Assembly: GCA_027005175.1 (NCBI GenBank)
Contig: JALTMC010000090.1
Location: 1-7,856, forward strand
From: Myxococcales bacterium
GTDB taxonomy: Bacteria > Myxococcota_C > UBA6777
Direction: 5' to 3'
DNA: 7,856 bases
In this document: in pieces, positions 1 to 5,505 of the stretch
Layout: the number at the start of each line of letters is the position of its first letter
Position numbering within the stretch: the first letter of the stretch is position 1
Notes under the pieces: model-generated
What the model was told of the DNA's origin: nothing
Seen by the model: the letters and a program-made list of their open reading frames with translations, nothing else
Databases searched by the model: none
Translations under genes and position numbers: made by a program

Positions 1-393
1 TTTGAGGGAAAAGGTACGCTGCGGGAACGATTTCATCGTGTGATTGACGCATATATGGATTTCATGTCAAAGAACCAGCGTTATGCGCGGTTGGTGCAGC
101 AGCAAGTTGCTGATACGGACACGCATGACTTGATTCAACGGAATCTTGCGCCGTTATTCACATGGTTGAGGGGAGTGCTATCGGAGGTTGCTCCAGAGCA
201 GGGACCTTTGGCGGCCCGGCATTTCTTTGTGACTTTTTCGGGGATGGTGATTAATTACTTTACTTATGCGTCTGTGTTGGATGGGTTGTGGGGAGATGAG
301 CCGATGGGTGAGGTGGCGTTGGAAGAGCGTCGTCAACACATTCACTGGATGGTGGATATTATCCTACAAGGTCTTGTCAAGGAAGGGAGCTAG
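1..393 (+). CDS. TetR/AcrR-family transcriptional regulator, C-terminal part (5' end outside window)
   Basis: The frame is open from base 1 and ends at TAG (391-393), so only the last 130 codons are present and the true start lies upstream. What is seen is an all-helical ligand-binding/dimerisation type domain: an opening LRERFHRVIDAYMDF helix, a middle segment around LFTWLRGVL, a hydrophobic helix with FFVTFSGMVINYF, and the typical closing helix ERRQHIHWMVDIILQGL. This order and the R-x-x-H-x-x-x-x-V-D-x-x-x-x-G-L ending are characteristic of TetR C-terminal domains. The DNA-binding helix-turn-helix would be in the missing part. Family members usually repress a nearby transporter or enzyme gene in response to a small ligand. 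The MFS gene that follows is convergent rather than divergent, so it is not an obvious target. A GTG at 40 is internal and is not considered the start. Family assignment is fairly sure, ligand and targets unknown. Confidence 0.78.
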   Translation, partial: FEGKGTLRERFHRVIDAYMDFMSKNQRYARLVQQQVADTDTHDLIQRNLAPLFTWLRGVLSEVAPEQGPLAARHFFVTFSGMVINYFTYASVLDGLWGDEPMGEVALEERRQHIHWMVDIILQGLVKEGS

Positions 394-398
394 AGTCT

Positions 399-501
399 AT
401 GCGACGCCCCGGATACTTCGACTTCTTGGGCTGTTGGCGATGCTAATGTTTGCCTTTTGCTTTGGCCTTACCTGGGTTGACGACTTTGATGGTTTTTTTG
501 C
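399..501 (+). pseudogene. Possible decayed start of a secreted/membrane protein gene (signal-peptide-like)
   Basis: Just after the TetR stop, a purine-rich GGAAGGGAG (381-389) precedes an ATG at 399 by 9 bases. That frame stops after 15 codons. If one C is added to the C run at 407-410, the frame joins another one that reads MRRPRILRLLGLLAMLMF and continues AFCFGLTWVDDFDGFF, which looks like a basic, then hydrophobic signal peptide. Downstream the frame runs into the antisense of the MFS gene and has no recognisable protein. This suggests either a frameshifted and truncated gene that once followed the regulator, or chance. No homology was recognised. Low confidence. Confidence 0.2.
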
Positions 502-1857
502 TCAGGTGGTTGCTTGTTGTGGGGGGGCGGCTTTTCCTGTGGAGGGAAGGGCGTTCCATTGTGGGAGGAGGAGGAGGGCGGCAAACAAGACAGAGCCTGC
601 CATAAACAGAAAGACGCCGCTCCAGCCCCATTGGGCTTTAAAGAAACCGGGAACGGTTCCACCAATGATTGCACCAATGGAGCCACAACCGTTGATAAAT
701 CCAGCAGCCGTGGAGGCACCTTTTTTGGTTCCAAAGTCGAGAGCGGCGGTACCACTGACCAGTGAGTCAGGGGCATAAAGCAAGAAGCCGATCATAAAGA
801 AACATCCGCCCAAATAGAATGAAGTTGCGGGCAGTTTGTCGAGGACGAGGAGCATACCAAACAAACCAAACAAGCAGATGATGCTAATGGGCATTCGCTT
901 GGACCGAAAGAGTTTGTCAGAGAGATAGCCTCCGAGAAAGATACTCAGCGGTCCAGCCAACTCAAACAAACTACTCAATACACCTGATTTCAGGATGTTG
1001 GCTCCCATCTTTTCCGAGATGTAGAGGGGCCCCCAGAACAAGATGGCATAGCGTGTGGGTTTGAGAAAAAAGTATACGCTGCCAAGTAAGAGGACCATAC
1101 GGTTGCGCAAGACTTGGCCGATGGTGTGCCAGGTGCCTTCTTCTTCTTCTTCGGGAGCGTCGTCTGCTTCGAGAACAGCCTCCGCCTCCTGGTGATATGT
1201 TTCTATCGGTGGAAGCCCCACATCTTCAGGTTTGTTGGCTTGTAAGAAGTAGAACAGCAGCCAGACAACAAACAGAGCCCCAGCGGGGAGATAGAAGGCA
1301 TAGCGCCAGTCGCAAAAATAGAGAGCAGCTCCACCAGCAAAAGCTGAAGCGATGAAGCCTCCCACTGCATAGTTGGTGCACCACATTCCCATGATGGTGC
1401 CGCGTTCTCTCTGGGAGAAAAAAGTTCCGATGTTCTTGGATAGTGGTGCCCAGCCGGACGATTGACACAATCCCTGGATGATAAAAAAGATGCCAAATAG
1501 GGTGGTGATGGTAGATACACCCATAGCAAGCCCTGCCAGCACGGAACATAACATTCCGGTAAGGATGACACGTCGTGTCCCTACTTTATCACCGAGCATC
1601 CCCCACACAAACTGACCGATGGCATATGCGACCAAGTAGCCCGCATCGATCCAGGCCATTTGCGATGTGGTCATGGTGAGATTGGTGGCTGCGTAACACA
1701 CCCCTTTTGCTTTGGCGGGAACCATCGCAACCTTGGCTACAGAAAAGGACTTGCGTGTGAGATAAAATCCGGCATACGCCAGCCAAGTTACAGCAAAGAT
1801 CTGCCAGCGATATCGTTCGTAACGGGAGTCTTTGGGATGGGTCAGTGCTGTTGTCAT
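502..1857 (-). CDS. MFS transporter, organophosphate:phosphate antiporter (GlpT/UhpT/SLC37-like)
   Basis: A 451-residue inner-membrane carrier with about 12 hydrophobic segments in two six-helix halves, joined by an acidic cytoplasmic loop (residues about 222-241, with five Glu in a row). Family features seen: the N-terminal RYRWQIF entry followed by FYLTRKSF (R35), the MFS loop 2-3 motif GDKVGTRR (89-96), QSSGWAPLSKNIGTFFS followed by ERGTIMGMW (132-159), and LKPTRYAILFW (R269). The two arginines align with the phosphate-binding arginines of GlpT, so transport of a sugar phosphate, glycerol phosphate or similar anion in exchange for phosphate is likely; the exact substrate cannot be read. 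Two starts are adjacent: TTG at 1860 and ATG at 1857. AGAGGT upstream is 5 bases from ATG but only 2 from TTG, so ATG is preferred. The gene is convergent with the TetR gene, with no clear intrinsic terminator between. The length is normal for the family. Confidence 0.87.
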   Translation of the reverse strand: MTTALTHPKDSRYERYRWQIFAVTWLAYAGFYLTRKSFSVAKVAMVPAKAKGVCYAATNLTMTTSQMAWIDAGYLVAYAIGQFVWGMLGDKVGTRRVILTGMLCSVLAGLAMGVSTITTLFGIFFIIQGLCQSSGWAPLSKNIGTFFSQRERGTIMGMWCTNYAVGGFIASAFAGGAALYFCDWRYAFYLPAGALFVVWLLFYFLQANKPEDVGLPPIETYHQEAEAVLEADDAPEEEEEGTWHTIGQVLRNRMVLLLGSVYFFLKPTRYAILFWGPLYISEKMGANILKSGVLSSLFELAGPLSIFLGGYLSDKLFRSKRMPISIICLFGLFGMLLVLDKLPATSFYLGGCFFMIGFLLYAPDSLVSGTAALDFGTKKGASTAAGFINGCGSIGAIIGGTVPGFFKAQWGWSGVFLFMAGSVLFAALLLLPQWNALPSTGKAAPPQQATT

Positions 1858-1963
1858 CAAGTACCTCTAGGGGTTTTGCGTTCTATGTTTGGGATCGTTC
1901 AGATGTGGAGGTTTTCTCCTTGACACGCTGGTTGATATGACACTGCGCACCACGACATTTTCC

Positions 1964-2095
1964 GCCGGATGAAAGTCCAGCTCGGTGAGACAAAAGCAGC
2001 CCGAAAGGGGCACTCGAAATCGAGTTAGCCCAAGGGCGAATAGGCTCAGTGCACCGGAGGTGTGCTTTTTGGGAAGAGCCGGATGAAAGTCCAGC
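1964..2095 (+). repeat. Hairpin-rich block bounded by two exact 18-base copies (possible structured RNA)
   Basis: GCCGGATGAAAGTCCAGC occurs exactly at 1964-1981 and 2078-2095. Each copy folds on itself with a GAAA tetraloop and one C-A mismatch. Between them lie several further possible stems: CCC-GAAA-GGG (2000-2009), ACTCG-AAAT-CGAGT (2012-2025), AGCC (2027-2030) with GGCT (2043-2046), and GTGCACC-GGA-GGTGTGC (2049-2065). GNRA-loop hairpins packed this closely are typical of structured RNA such as group II intron or riboswitch-like domains. I could not match it to a specific family, and there is no reverse transcriptase gene nearby. The strand is chosen because the GAAA loops and the T-run after the last stem occur on plus. 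Structure is seen in the sequence; function is inference. Confidence 0.4.
2049..2070 (+). terminator. Possible intrinsic terminator inside the hairpin block
   Basis: A 7-pair stem GTGCACC/GGTGTGC (two G-T wobbles) with a 3-base GGA loop is directly followed by TTTTT (2066-2070). This resembles a short Rho-independent terminator on plus and could end a small RNA or leader starting to its left. The stem is modest, and no gene ends here. Confidence 0.3.
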
Positions 2096-2363
2096 GGACC
2101 ATGGAACGATGTCCTACGTTCTGCCAATACAAGGTAATCGTCATCAATGCAGATTATGATGTGGTGACAGGTCATCAATGTAGCAGGGAATTGAATCAGC
2201 TACAATATAGAAAACAGGATCTCATGACCTCCTCACTCGATGGCACGGCTCTTGTTTTTAAAAATGTATCAATGAAAATAGGTGCTTGCTCGCGTCTAGA
2301 GATGCTTTGTGGTATGTTGCCGACTCTTTGAAACAGCTTTCATCACAACACATTTGCTGTCCC

Positions 2364-2386
2364 AGAACATAGAACATAGAACGAGG
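2364..2386 (+). promoter_or_regulatory. Heptamer repeat running into the ribosome-binding site of the small acidic gene
   Basis: AGAACAT is repeated in tandem (2364-2370, 2371-2377) with a third partial copy AGAAC (2378-2382) that leads directly into GAGG (2383-2386). GAGG lies 5 bases before the GTG at 2392 and supports that start. A seven-base repeat touching the ribosome-binding site could alter spacing by slippage upstream of it, but only 2.7 copies are present. Confidence 0.45.
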
Positions 2387-2391
2387 TTCCC

Positions 2392-2679
2392 GTGACTGAT
2401 TTTAAAATTCGTTTTCGTGATCCCCAAAGTGGCCGTCAGATGGAAGTTGAGGCAGAAGGGCAAAAGACGTCTTGGAGTAAGGGGACAGTGGAAGAGAGCT
2501 TTGATGCGGCCACCGTCACCAACGACGGTCAAATCGATGTGATGGTGGATGAGAGTGTTTGGTCCTTTAAAAAGGATCATCATCTTGGGATCTCTACAGA
2601 GAGTATGTCCACAGAGGATCTCTCTGCGTTGAAGCGAGCTTTGAATGACCAGGCTCGCAACATCTTTTATTTTTCATGA
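2392..2679 (+). CDS. Small acidic hypothetical protein (95 residues)
   Basis: Not recognised. It starts at GTG with GAGG 5 bases upstream and ends at TGA (2677-2679). The N-terminal half is predicted by eye to be strand-rich (FKIRFRDPQSGRQMEVEAEG, then VTNDGQIDVMVDESVWSF), and the end looks helical (TEDLSALKRALNDQARNIF). There is no signal peptide, membrane segment or cysteine, so it is probably a soluble cytoplasmic protein. The last 10 codons lie inside a duplicated stretch that also carries the 3' end of the convergent flavoprotein gene; in the other copy the same frame would read QACKIFTFHE instead of QARNIFYFS-stop. The C-terminus may therefore have been set by that duplication. Coding is supported by the ribosome-binding site and normal codon use; function is unknown. 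Confidence 0.6.
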   Translation: MTDFKIRFRDPQSGRQMEVEAEGQKTSWSKGTVEESFDAATVTNDGQIDVMVDESVWSFKKDHHLGISTESMSTEDLSALKRALNDQARNIFYFS

Positions 2680-2746
2680 AACGCTGGAAGTTGTAACAGG
2701 CCCAGGCTTGCAAGATCTTTACTTTTCATGAAACGCTGGAAGTTGT
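2650..2746. repeat. Direct duplication of about 45 bases carrying two gene 3' ends
   Basis: Bases 2650-2694 and 2703-2746 are near-identical (both begin CAGGCT and end CGCTGGAAGTTGT) with three substitutions or so and one indel. The pair is separated by 8 bases. The right copy contains the last codons and stop of the minus-strand flavoprotein gene. The left copy contains the last codons and stop of the plus-strand small gene, yet on minus still reads QLPAFHEK-stop, the same tail as the flavoprotein. Each copy contains the palindrome TTTCATGAAA. The simplest reading is a tandem duplication at a convergent gene junction. Confidence 0.85.
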
Positions 2747-4269
2747 GGGTGTGAGCCAGAGGAGAGGGGAGGCTGGGGCAAGGTTTGAGGGTTGGAGCGT
2801 GAGAAGATGCTTTTTATTCGGAACCATAAATATCGGGGCCAGCCGACGAGGTAGTTTTTTAAGATAAAAGTAGGTTGATGAAAGTAGCCTGCAAATACGT
2901 GACCCTGTTCGGAGAGTTGCTTGGTTTTCACTGCTCTTATCTGTGCGAGACCGACACTGAGCAGATGAAGAGATGTATATTTCAGACTGAATTTACTGAG
3001 CATCTCACCAAGTCTGTATTCAAAGTGATTGCTTTCAAGCTCACCGTTGTACAGTCGGAAGTGATGGGTTAATCTGCCAGGGATAAATGCCAGCCAGCGA
3101 GACCAGAAGGTATAGAGTTGCTCGGGCGTTGTATAACCGGGATCTGCGATCATCTTGGCAAGATGACTGTGAAACGACAGGTAGTCTTTTAAGGTGGATT
3201 CGTAGATGGCCCCGTATTTTTTGGGATCTTGTAGGAGAAGAGGAGCAAGGTGGGCGGCCGCAAGAGAAGTTCCTACACCCGCAGAGCTGGGGAACCATGC
3301 CTGTAGATACCCTCCTCCTGCGAGTATCCAGTTGGCACCATAGCCACGATCCCTTTGAAAGTAGCTGTGTTTGAGTTCTTGAAGGGGGATGGTTTCTGGA
3401 TGGCTTTTCACGAGATCGAGTCCGCGACGCAGATAGGCATCGAGTAGAAGCTTATACAACTCTTCTTTGTTCGCTGTGCTGTGTTGGGCTGGCACGCTCA
3501 GGCCTATCGACAAGCGGTCGCCAAGGGGGATCAACCATGAGATGCCATCCACTCCATCCGAATCTTTGTTGAGGTGCAAGAGATTGGTTCCCGACAGCCA
3601 CCACTCTCGTGTGCTTGCTGGCTCACAGCTGTGGGTTCTTGTCGAAGGACGGTATCGGTGTGTCCAAATCACATGCTGAGGGGCGGTTGTTGGAGTTTTT
3701 GAGATACCGGCAGCGCGTGCGATCAGCCCAAAAGCTCCGGTTGCATCGAAAACAAAAGTTGGCTCCTTAATCAGGCGGCCTTCTCCTAGATCAATCCCAG
3801 TGATCTTGTCAGAGCTTTTATCATAGATGACATTCGATTGAGGACAGTGAATCAATGTACAATATTCACTTTCTTTGACTTTGTGGTAAAGGGCCTTATC
3901 AAAGCCAGTGCGATCAACATGAATCAAGGCAGGTAATACTTTGGGTATGGTGGGTCGATCTCCGTATTCGAGAGGGAGCTCGTCCAACTTTCGATTGGGA
4001 TTTCCTATGTAGATCATCGAAGCGATATCACCGTGAAATAGGCTGATATGACTTTTGGTGTGGAAAAATTGTCTGAACTCCGGTTCCAACCAGAGCCAAA
4101 AGTCTGCCGAAGACAACTCATTCATGGATTCACCCAACTTGGGCTGCTCTCCTGGCTCATCTCCACCCACGAGAATATGCTCGATCTTCTTCTTACTTAG
4201 GGAATAACTGATAAGCAAGCCTGTCAGAGAAGATGCTATGATTACAGGTTTTTGGCTCCATTGCTTCAT
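2719..4269 (-). CDS. FAD-dependent oxidoreductase / tryptophan-halogenase-like protein
   Basis: A 516-residue protein with the layout of the flavin-dependent halogenase/geranylgeranyl-reductase fold. Seen in order: an N-terminal Rossmann-like strand-helix (9-24), a GES motif at 46-48 (KLGESMNELSS), HVDRTGFDKAL at about 120, FVFDATG (D175-G178), SWLIPLGDRLSIGLSV, RDRGYGANWILAGGG (G318-G320), then AWFPSSAGVGTSLAAAHLA as the pyrophosphate/isoalloxazine helix region. The C-terminal about 150 residues are helical and basic and end in a Pro/Ser-rich tail. Such enzymes use FAD (reduced, for halogenases) to halogenate or oxidise aromatic or lipid substrates. Oddity: the usual GxGxxG is ASSLTG (12-17), keeping only the last Gly, so cofactor binding is uncertain. 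Start ATG has AAGGA 7 bases upstream. It has its own long 5' region and no obvious partner reductase beside it. Fold fairly sure; reaction unknown. Confidence 0.75.
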   Translation of the reverse strand: MKQWSQKPVIIASSLTGLLISYSLSKKKIEHILVGGDEPGEQPKLGESMNELSSADFWLWLEPEFRQFFHTKSHISLFHGDIASMIYIGNPNRKLDELPLEYGDRPTIPKVLPALIHVDRTGFDKALYHKVKESEYCTLIHCPQSNVIYDKSSDKITGIDLGEGRLIKEPTFVFDATGAFGLIARAAGISKTPTTAPQHVIWTHRYRPSTRTHSCEPASTREWWLSGTNLLHLNKDSDGVDGISWLIPLGDRLSIGLSVPAQHSTANKEELYKLLLDAYLRRGLDLVKSHPETIPLQELKHSYFQRDRGYGANWILAGGGYLQAWFPSSAGVGTSLAAAHLAPLLLQDPKKYGAIYESTLKDYLSFHSHLAKMIADPGYTTPEQLYTFWSRWLAFIPGRLTHHFRLYNGELESNHFEYRLGEMLSKFSLKYTSLHLLSVGLAQIRAVKTKQLSEQGHVFAGYFHQPTFILKNYLVGWPRYLWFRIKSIFSRSNPQTLPQPPLSSGSHPQLPAFHEK

Positions 4270-4369
4270 CGTTTTTTCCTTCTTCTACCATGAGCCCCTT
4301 TTGCAAAGAGTTCCTTCTTCTTCTTTGGGCCTGTTGTGAGGCATACAATCAGGCTTATACTCATAAACG

Positions 4370-4390
4370 ACAGATCGAATCTCGATCTGT
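4370..4390. promoter_or_regulatory. Perfect 9-base-pair inverted repeat, candidate operator or hairpin
   Basis: ACAGATCGA (4370-4378) and TCGATCTGT (4382-4390) are exact reverse complements around a 3-base centre. It lies about 100 bases upstream of the flavoprotein ATG on minus and close to the possible -10 TATAAG. It could be a repressor operator or a leader hairpin. No T-run follows on either strand, so it is not a typical terminator. Confidence 0.45.
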
Positions 4391-4394
4391 AGGA

Positions 4395-4414
4395 ATAGCA
4401 GGAATTACTGCTAT
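4395..4414. promoter_or_regulatory. Second inverted repeat, 7 base pairs, next to the first
   Basis: ATAGCAG (4395-4401) and CTGCTAT (4408-4414) are exact reverse complements around GAATTA. It starts 4 bases after the first inverted repeat, so the centres are about two helical turns apart (roughly 25 bases). This fits paired operator sites or two stacked hairpins. Confidence 0.4.
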
Positions 4415-4445
4415 AAGAGATTTGGCTGTGAGCTATAAGTCCCAG

Positions 4446-4545
4446 TACGATGTGTAGGTATGCAGCATACTCAATACGGTGTGTAGGTATGCAGCATACT
4501 CAATACGGTGTGTAGGTATGTAGGATACTCAATACTGTGTGTAGG
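4446..4545. repeat. 29-base tandem repeat with internal palindrome, 3.4 copies
   Basis: Three full units (4446-4474, 4475-4503, 4504-4532) and a 13-base partial unit (4533-4545) follow without spacers, with GTAGG recurring every 29 bases. The first two units differ by one base and carry the inverted repeat GTATG-CAG-CATAC. In the third the arms are changed to GTATG-TAG-GATAC. It lies 177-276 bases upstream of the flavoprotein start and just past the 3' end of the TDP2-like gene. Absence of unique spacers excludes CRISPR. It may be a multi-site protein-binding region or a minisatellite. Confidence 0.85.
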
Positions 4546-4572
4546 GGGGATGTGGAAGGGCGTTTCGCTTTT

Positions 4573-5361
4573 TTAGCGGGGTTTGAGTATGAGTAGAAGG
4601 CCGAAGTGGTCGGAGGGGAAGATAGGTCTTTCGTTGGTGGTGGTTATGATGTCTGCGGTATCTTCTGGGGGGAGGGTACAGGGGCTTGTGCCTAATAGAT
4701 GGATCTTGCTGAGTTGATAATCTTTTGTTCGGATAAAGATGCGATCCAGTCTTTCTTGTGTTGGATTTTCTAGCATTTTGTTGCGTTGGCTATCGCGGGT
4801 CCAGCCTTTTTCGTGGGGGTGGAGTACGTCCCAGGAGTCCATCCATCCTGGAGGGAGAGGTTCCAGGCTCTCTTCATGATAAAGGTTCATATCGCCCATG
4901 AGTGCAGCATTTCGTGTACCTATGCTATCGAGTCGTTCGAAGGCTTCTTTGGCCTGGGCTTGTCGGAATTTTGCTCGATCCATGCTTTCCAGGTGGGTTG
5001 TTCCCACGACCAGGTCAAGAGCAGGGTAATGTAAGACGGTCAAGCCTCGGCCCATATGGGTCCATTCGTATTCGGTTCGGCCTGAACTGGGTCCAGGCTC
5101 TAGGCGGGTATATAAGCCCTCCCAGTATCCTTGTAACAGGGATACATCGCTCTCTATCTTGTGATACTCTGACAGTATCTGTTCGGGATCTTCTAAGCTT
5201 TTTATTCCCTCTTTGGTTAACTCTTGCAATCCAATGATCTCTGGCTCATAGGACTCTATGGTGTCTAAGATACTCTGCATTCGGATCTTTTGGGCCCGTT
5301 CGTTAAACCATACATTCCAAGTCATTAGGCGGAGTTCGTTTGTGTTGTTTGTTTCTGTCAT
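4573..5361 (-). CDS. Endonuclease/exonuclease/phosphatase family protein, TDP2-like phosphodiesterase
   Basis: A 262-residue soluble protein covering one complete Mg-dependent EEP domain (DNase I/exonuclease III fold). All motifs are present: TWNVW with N16, GLQEL with E47, TTHLES with H123, MGDMN with D157 and N159, RLDRIFIR (204-211) and PSDHFG with H252. THLES, the segment DSWDVL...GWTRDSQRN (175-194), LDRIFIR and PSDHFG resemble human tyrosyl-DNA phosphodiesterase 2 more than ExoIII or sphingomyelinases. TDP2 removes 5' tyrosyl adducts left by topoisomerase II. Whether this bacterial protein does so, or cleaves another phosphodiester, is not known. No signal peptide, so it should be cytoplasmic. 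ATG at 5361 has AGGA 9 bases upstream. Possibly co-transcribed with the upstream methyltransferase gene (114-base gap). There is no clear terminator after it. Confidence 0.82.
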   Translation of the reverse strand: MTETNNTNELRLMTWNVWFNERAQKIRMQSILDTIESYEPEIIGLQELTKEGIKSLEDPEQILSEYHKIESDVSLLQGYWEGLYTRLEPGPSSGRTEYEWTHMGRGLTVLHYPALDLVVGTTHLESMDRAKFRQAQAKEAFERLDSIGTRNAALMGDMNLYHEESLEPLPPGWMDSWDVLHPHEKGWTRDSQRNKMLENPTQERLDRIFIRTKDYQLSKIHLLGTSPCTLPPEDTADIITTTNERPIFPSDHFGLLLILKPR

Positions 5362-5375
5362 TCAACAGTGTCCTG

Positions 5376-5438
5376 CTACGAGGTTTTGGGGTAGGCAGCT
5401 TTGGCCCATGCAAGCATATAGGCAAACAAGTCATGCTG
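5376..5438 (-). pseudogene. Remnant of a second methyltransferase-type 3' end
   Basis: On minus, a short open stretch reads DLFAYMLAWAKAAYPKTS and stops at TAG. It is closely related to the end of the neighbouring methyltransferase (MLVWAQAA-stop). The gene copy continues after its stop as CCC AAA ACC, which would also read PKT, so the stop TAA and the remnant's TAC (Tyr) differ by one base. Only about 13 codons are alike, and an in-frame TGA lies just upstream, so this is not a functional gene. It is either the last piece of a deleted tandem paralogue or a copied 3' end. Confidence 0.5.
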
Positions 5439-5505
5439 TCACTTTCCGTGAAGAGGTTTTGAGTTGGGTTTTGGGTTAGGCGGCTTGGGCCCACACGAGC
5501 ATATG
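5383..5505. repeat. Direct repeat pair of 38 bases, 85 bases apart
   Basis: Copy 1 is 5383-5420, copy 2 is 5468-5505. They share 31 of 38 bases when aligned without gaps, starting from GTTTTGGG. Copy 2 contains the methyltransferase stop codon. GAGGTTTTG also occurs a third time at 5453-5461, suggesting local slippage. The divergence shows this is older than the duplication at 2650-2746. Confidence 0.75.

Larger units (their letters stand above)
1858..2391. other. 534-base non-coding gap between divergent genes
   Basis: The gap lies between the MFS start (-) and the small-protein start (+). Short open frames here have no codon-pattern or ribosome-binding support and overlap hairpins, so none is called. 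The middle part (1964-2095) holds the hairpin block listed separately. To its right, GTCATCAATG occurs twice (2140-2149 and 2171-2180), and TGTAGC/GCTACA can form a 6-base-pair stem around 2180-2206. A TTGACA at 1920-1925 has no matching -10 on the plus strand. Promoters for both flanking genes must lie here but I cannot place them convincingly. Confidence 0.6.
4270..4572. other. 303-base non-coding gap upstream of the flavoprotein gene
   Basis: The gap lies between the 3' end of the TDP2-like gene and the start of the flavoprotein gene, both on minus, so it should hold the flavoprotein promoter. It contains two neighbouring inverted repeats (4370-4414) and a 29-base tandem array (4446-4545), listed separately. 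On minus, TATAAG (complement of 4353-4358) is a possible -10 but has no good -35. No coding frame is supported. Confidence 0.55.

Noticed and set aside
514-778. Plus-strand open frames over the MFS gene 3' end
   Set aside because: Antisense shadows of a clear transporter gene with no recognisable protein features.
1920-1925. TTGACA as a -35 box for a plus-strand RNA over the hairpin block
   Set aside because: No -10 word lies 15-19 bases downstream; the region there is CACTGCGCA.
1964-2095. Firm call of a group II intron or RNase P RNA
   Set aside because: GAAAGTCC-type words resemble pieces of both, but neither a domain V, nor an RT gene, nor the conserved RNase P core could be found.
1867-2178. 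Minus-strand open frame of 103 codons upstream of the MFS gene
   Set aside because: It covers the hairpin block, has atypical composition and no supported start.
4446-4545. CRISPR array
   Set aside because: Units abut without unique spacers and no cas gene is present; the same holds for the 28-base array at 7554.
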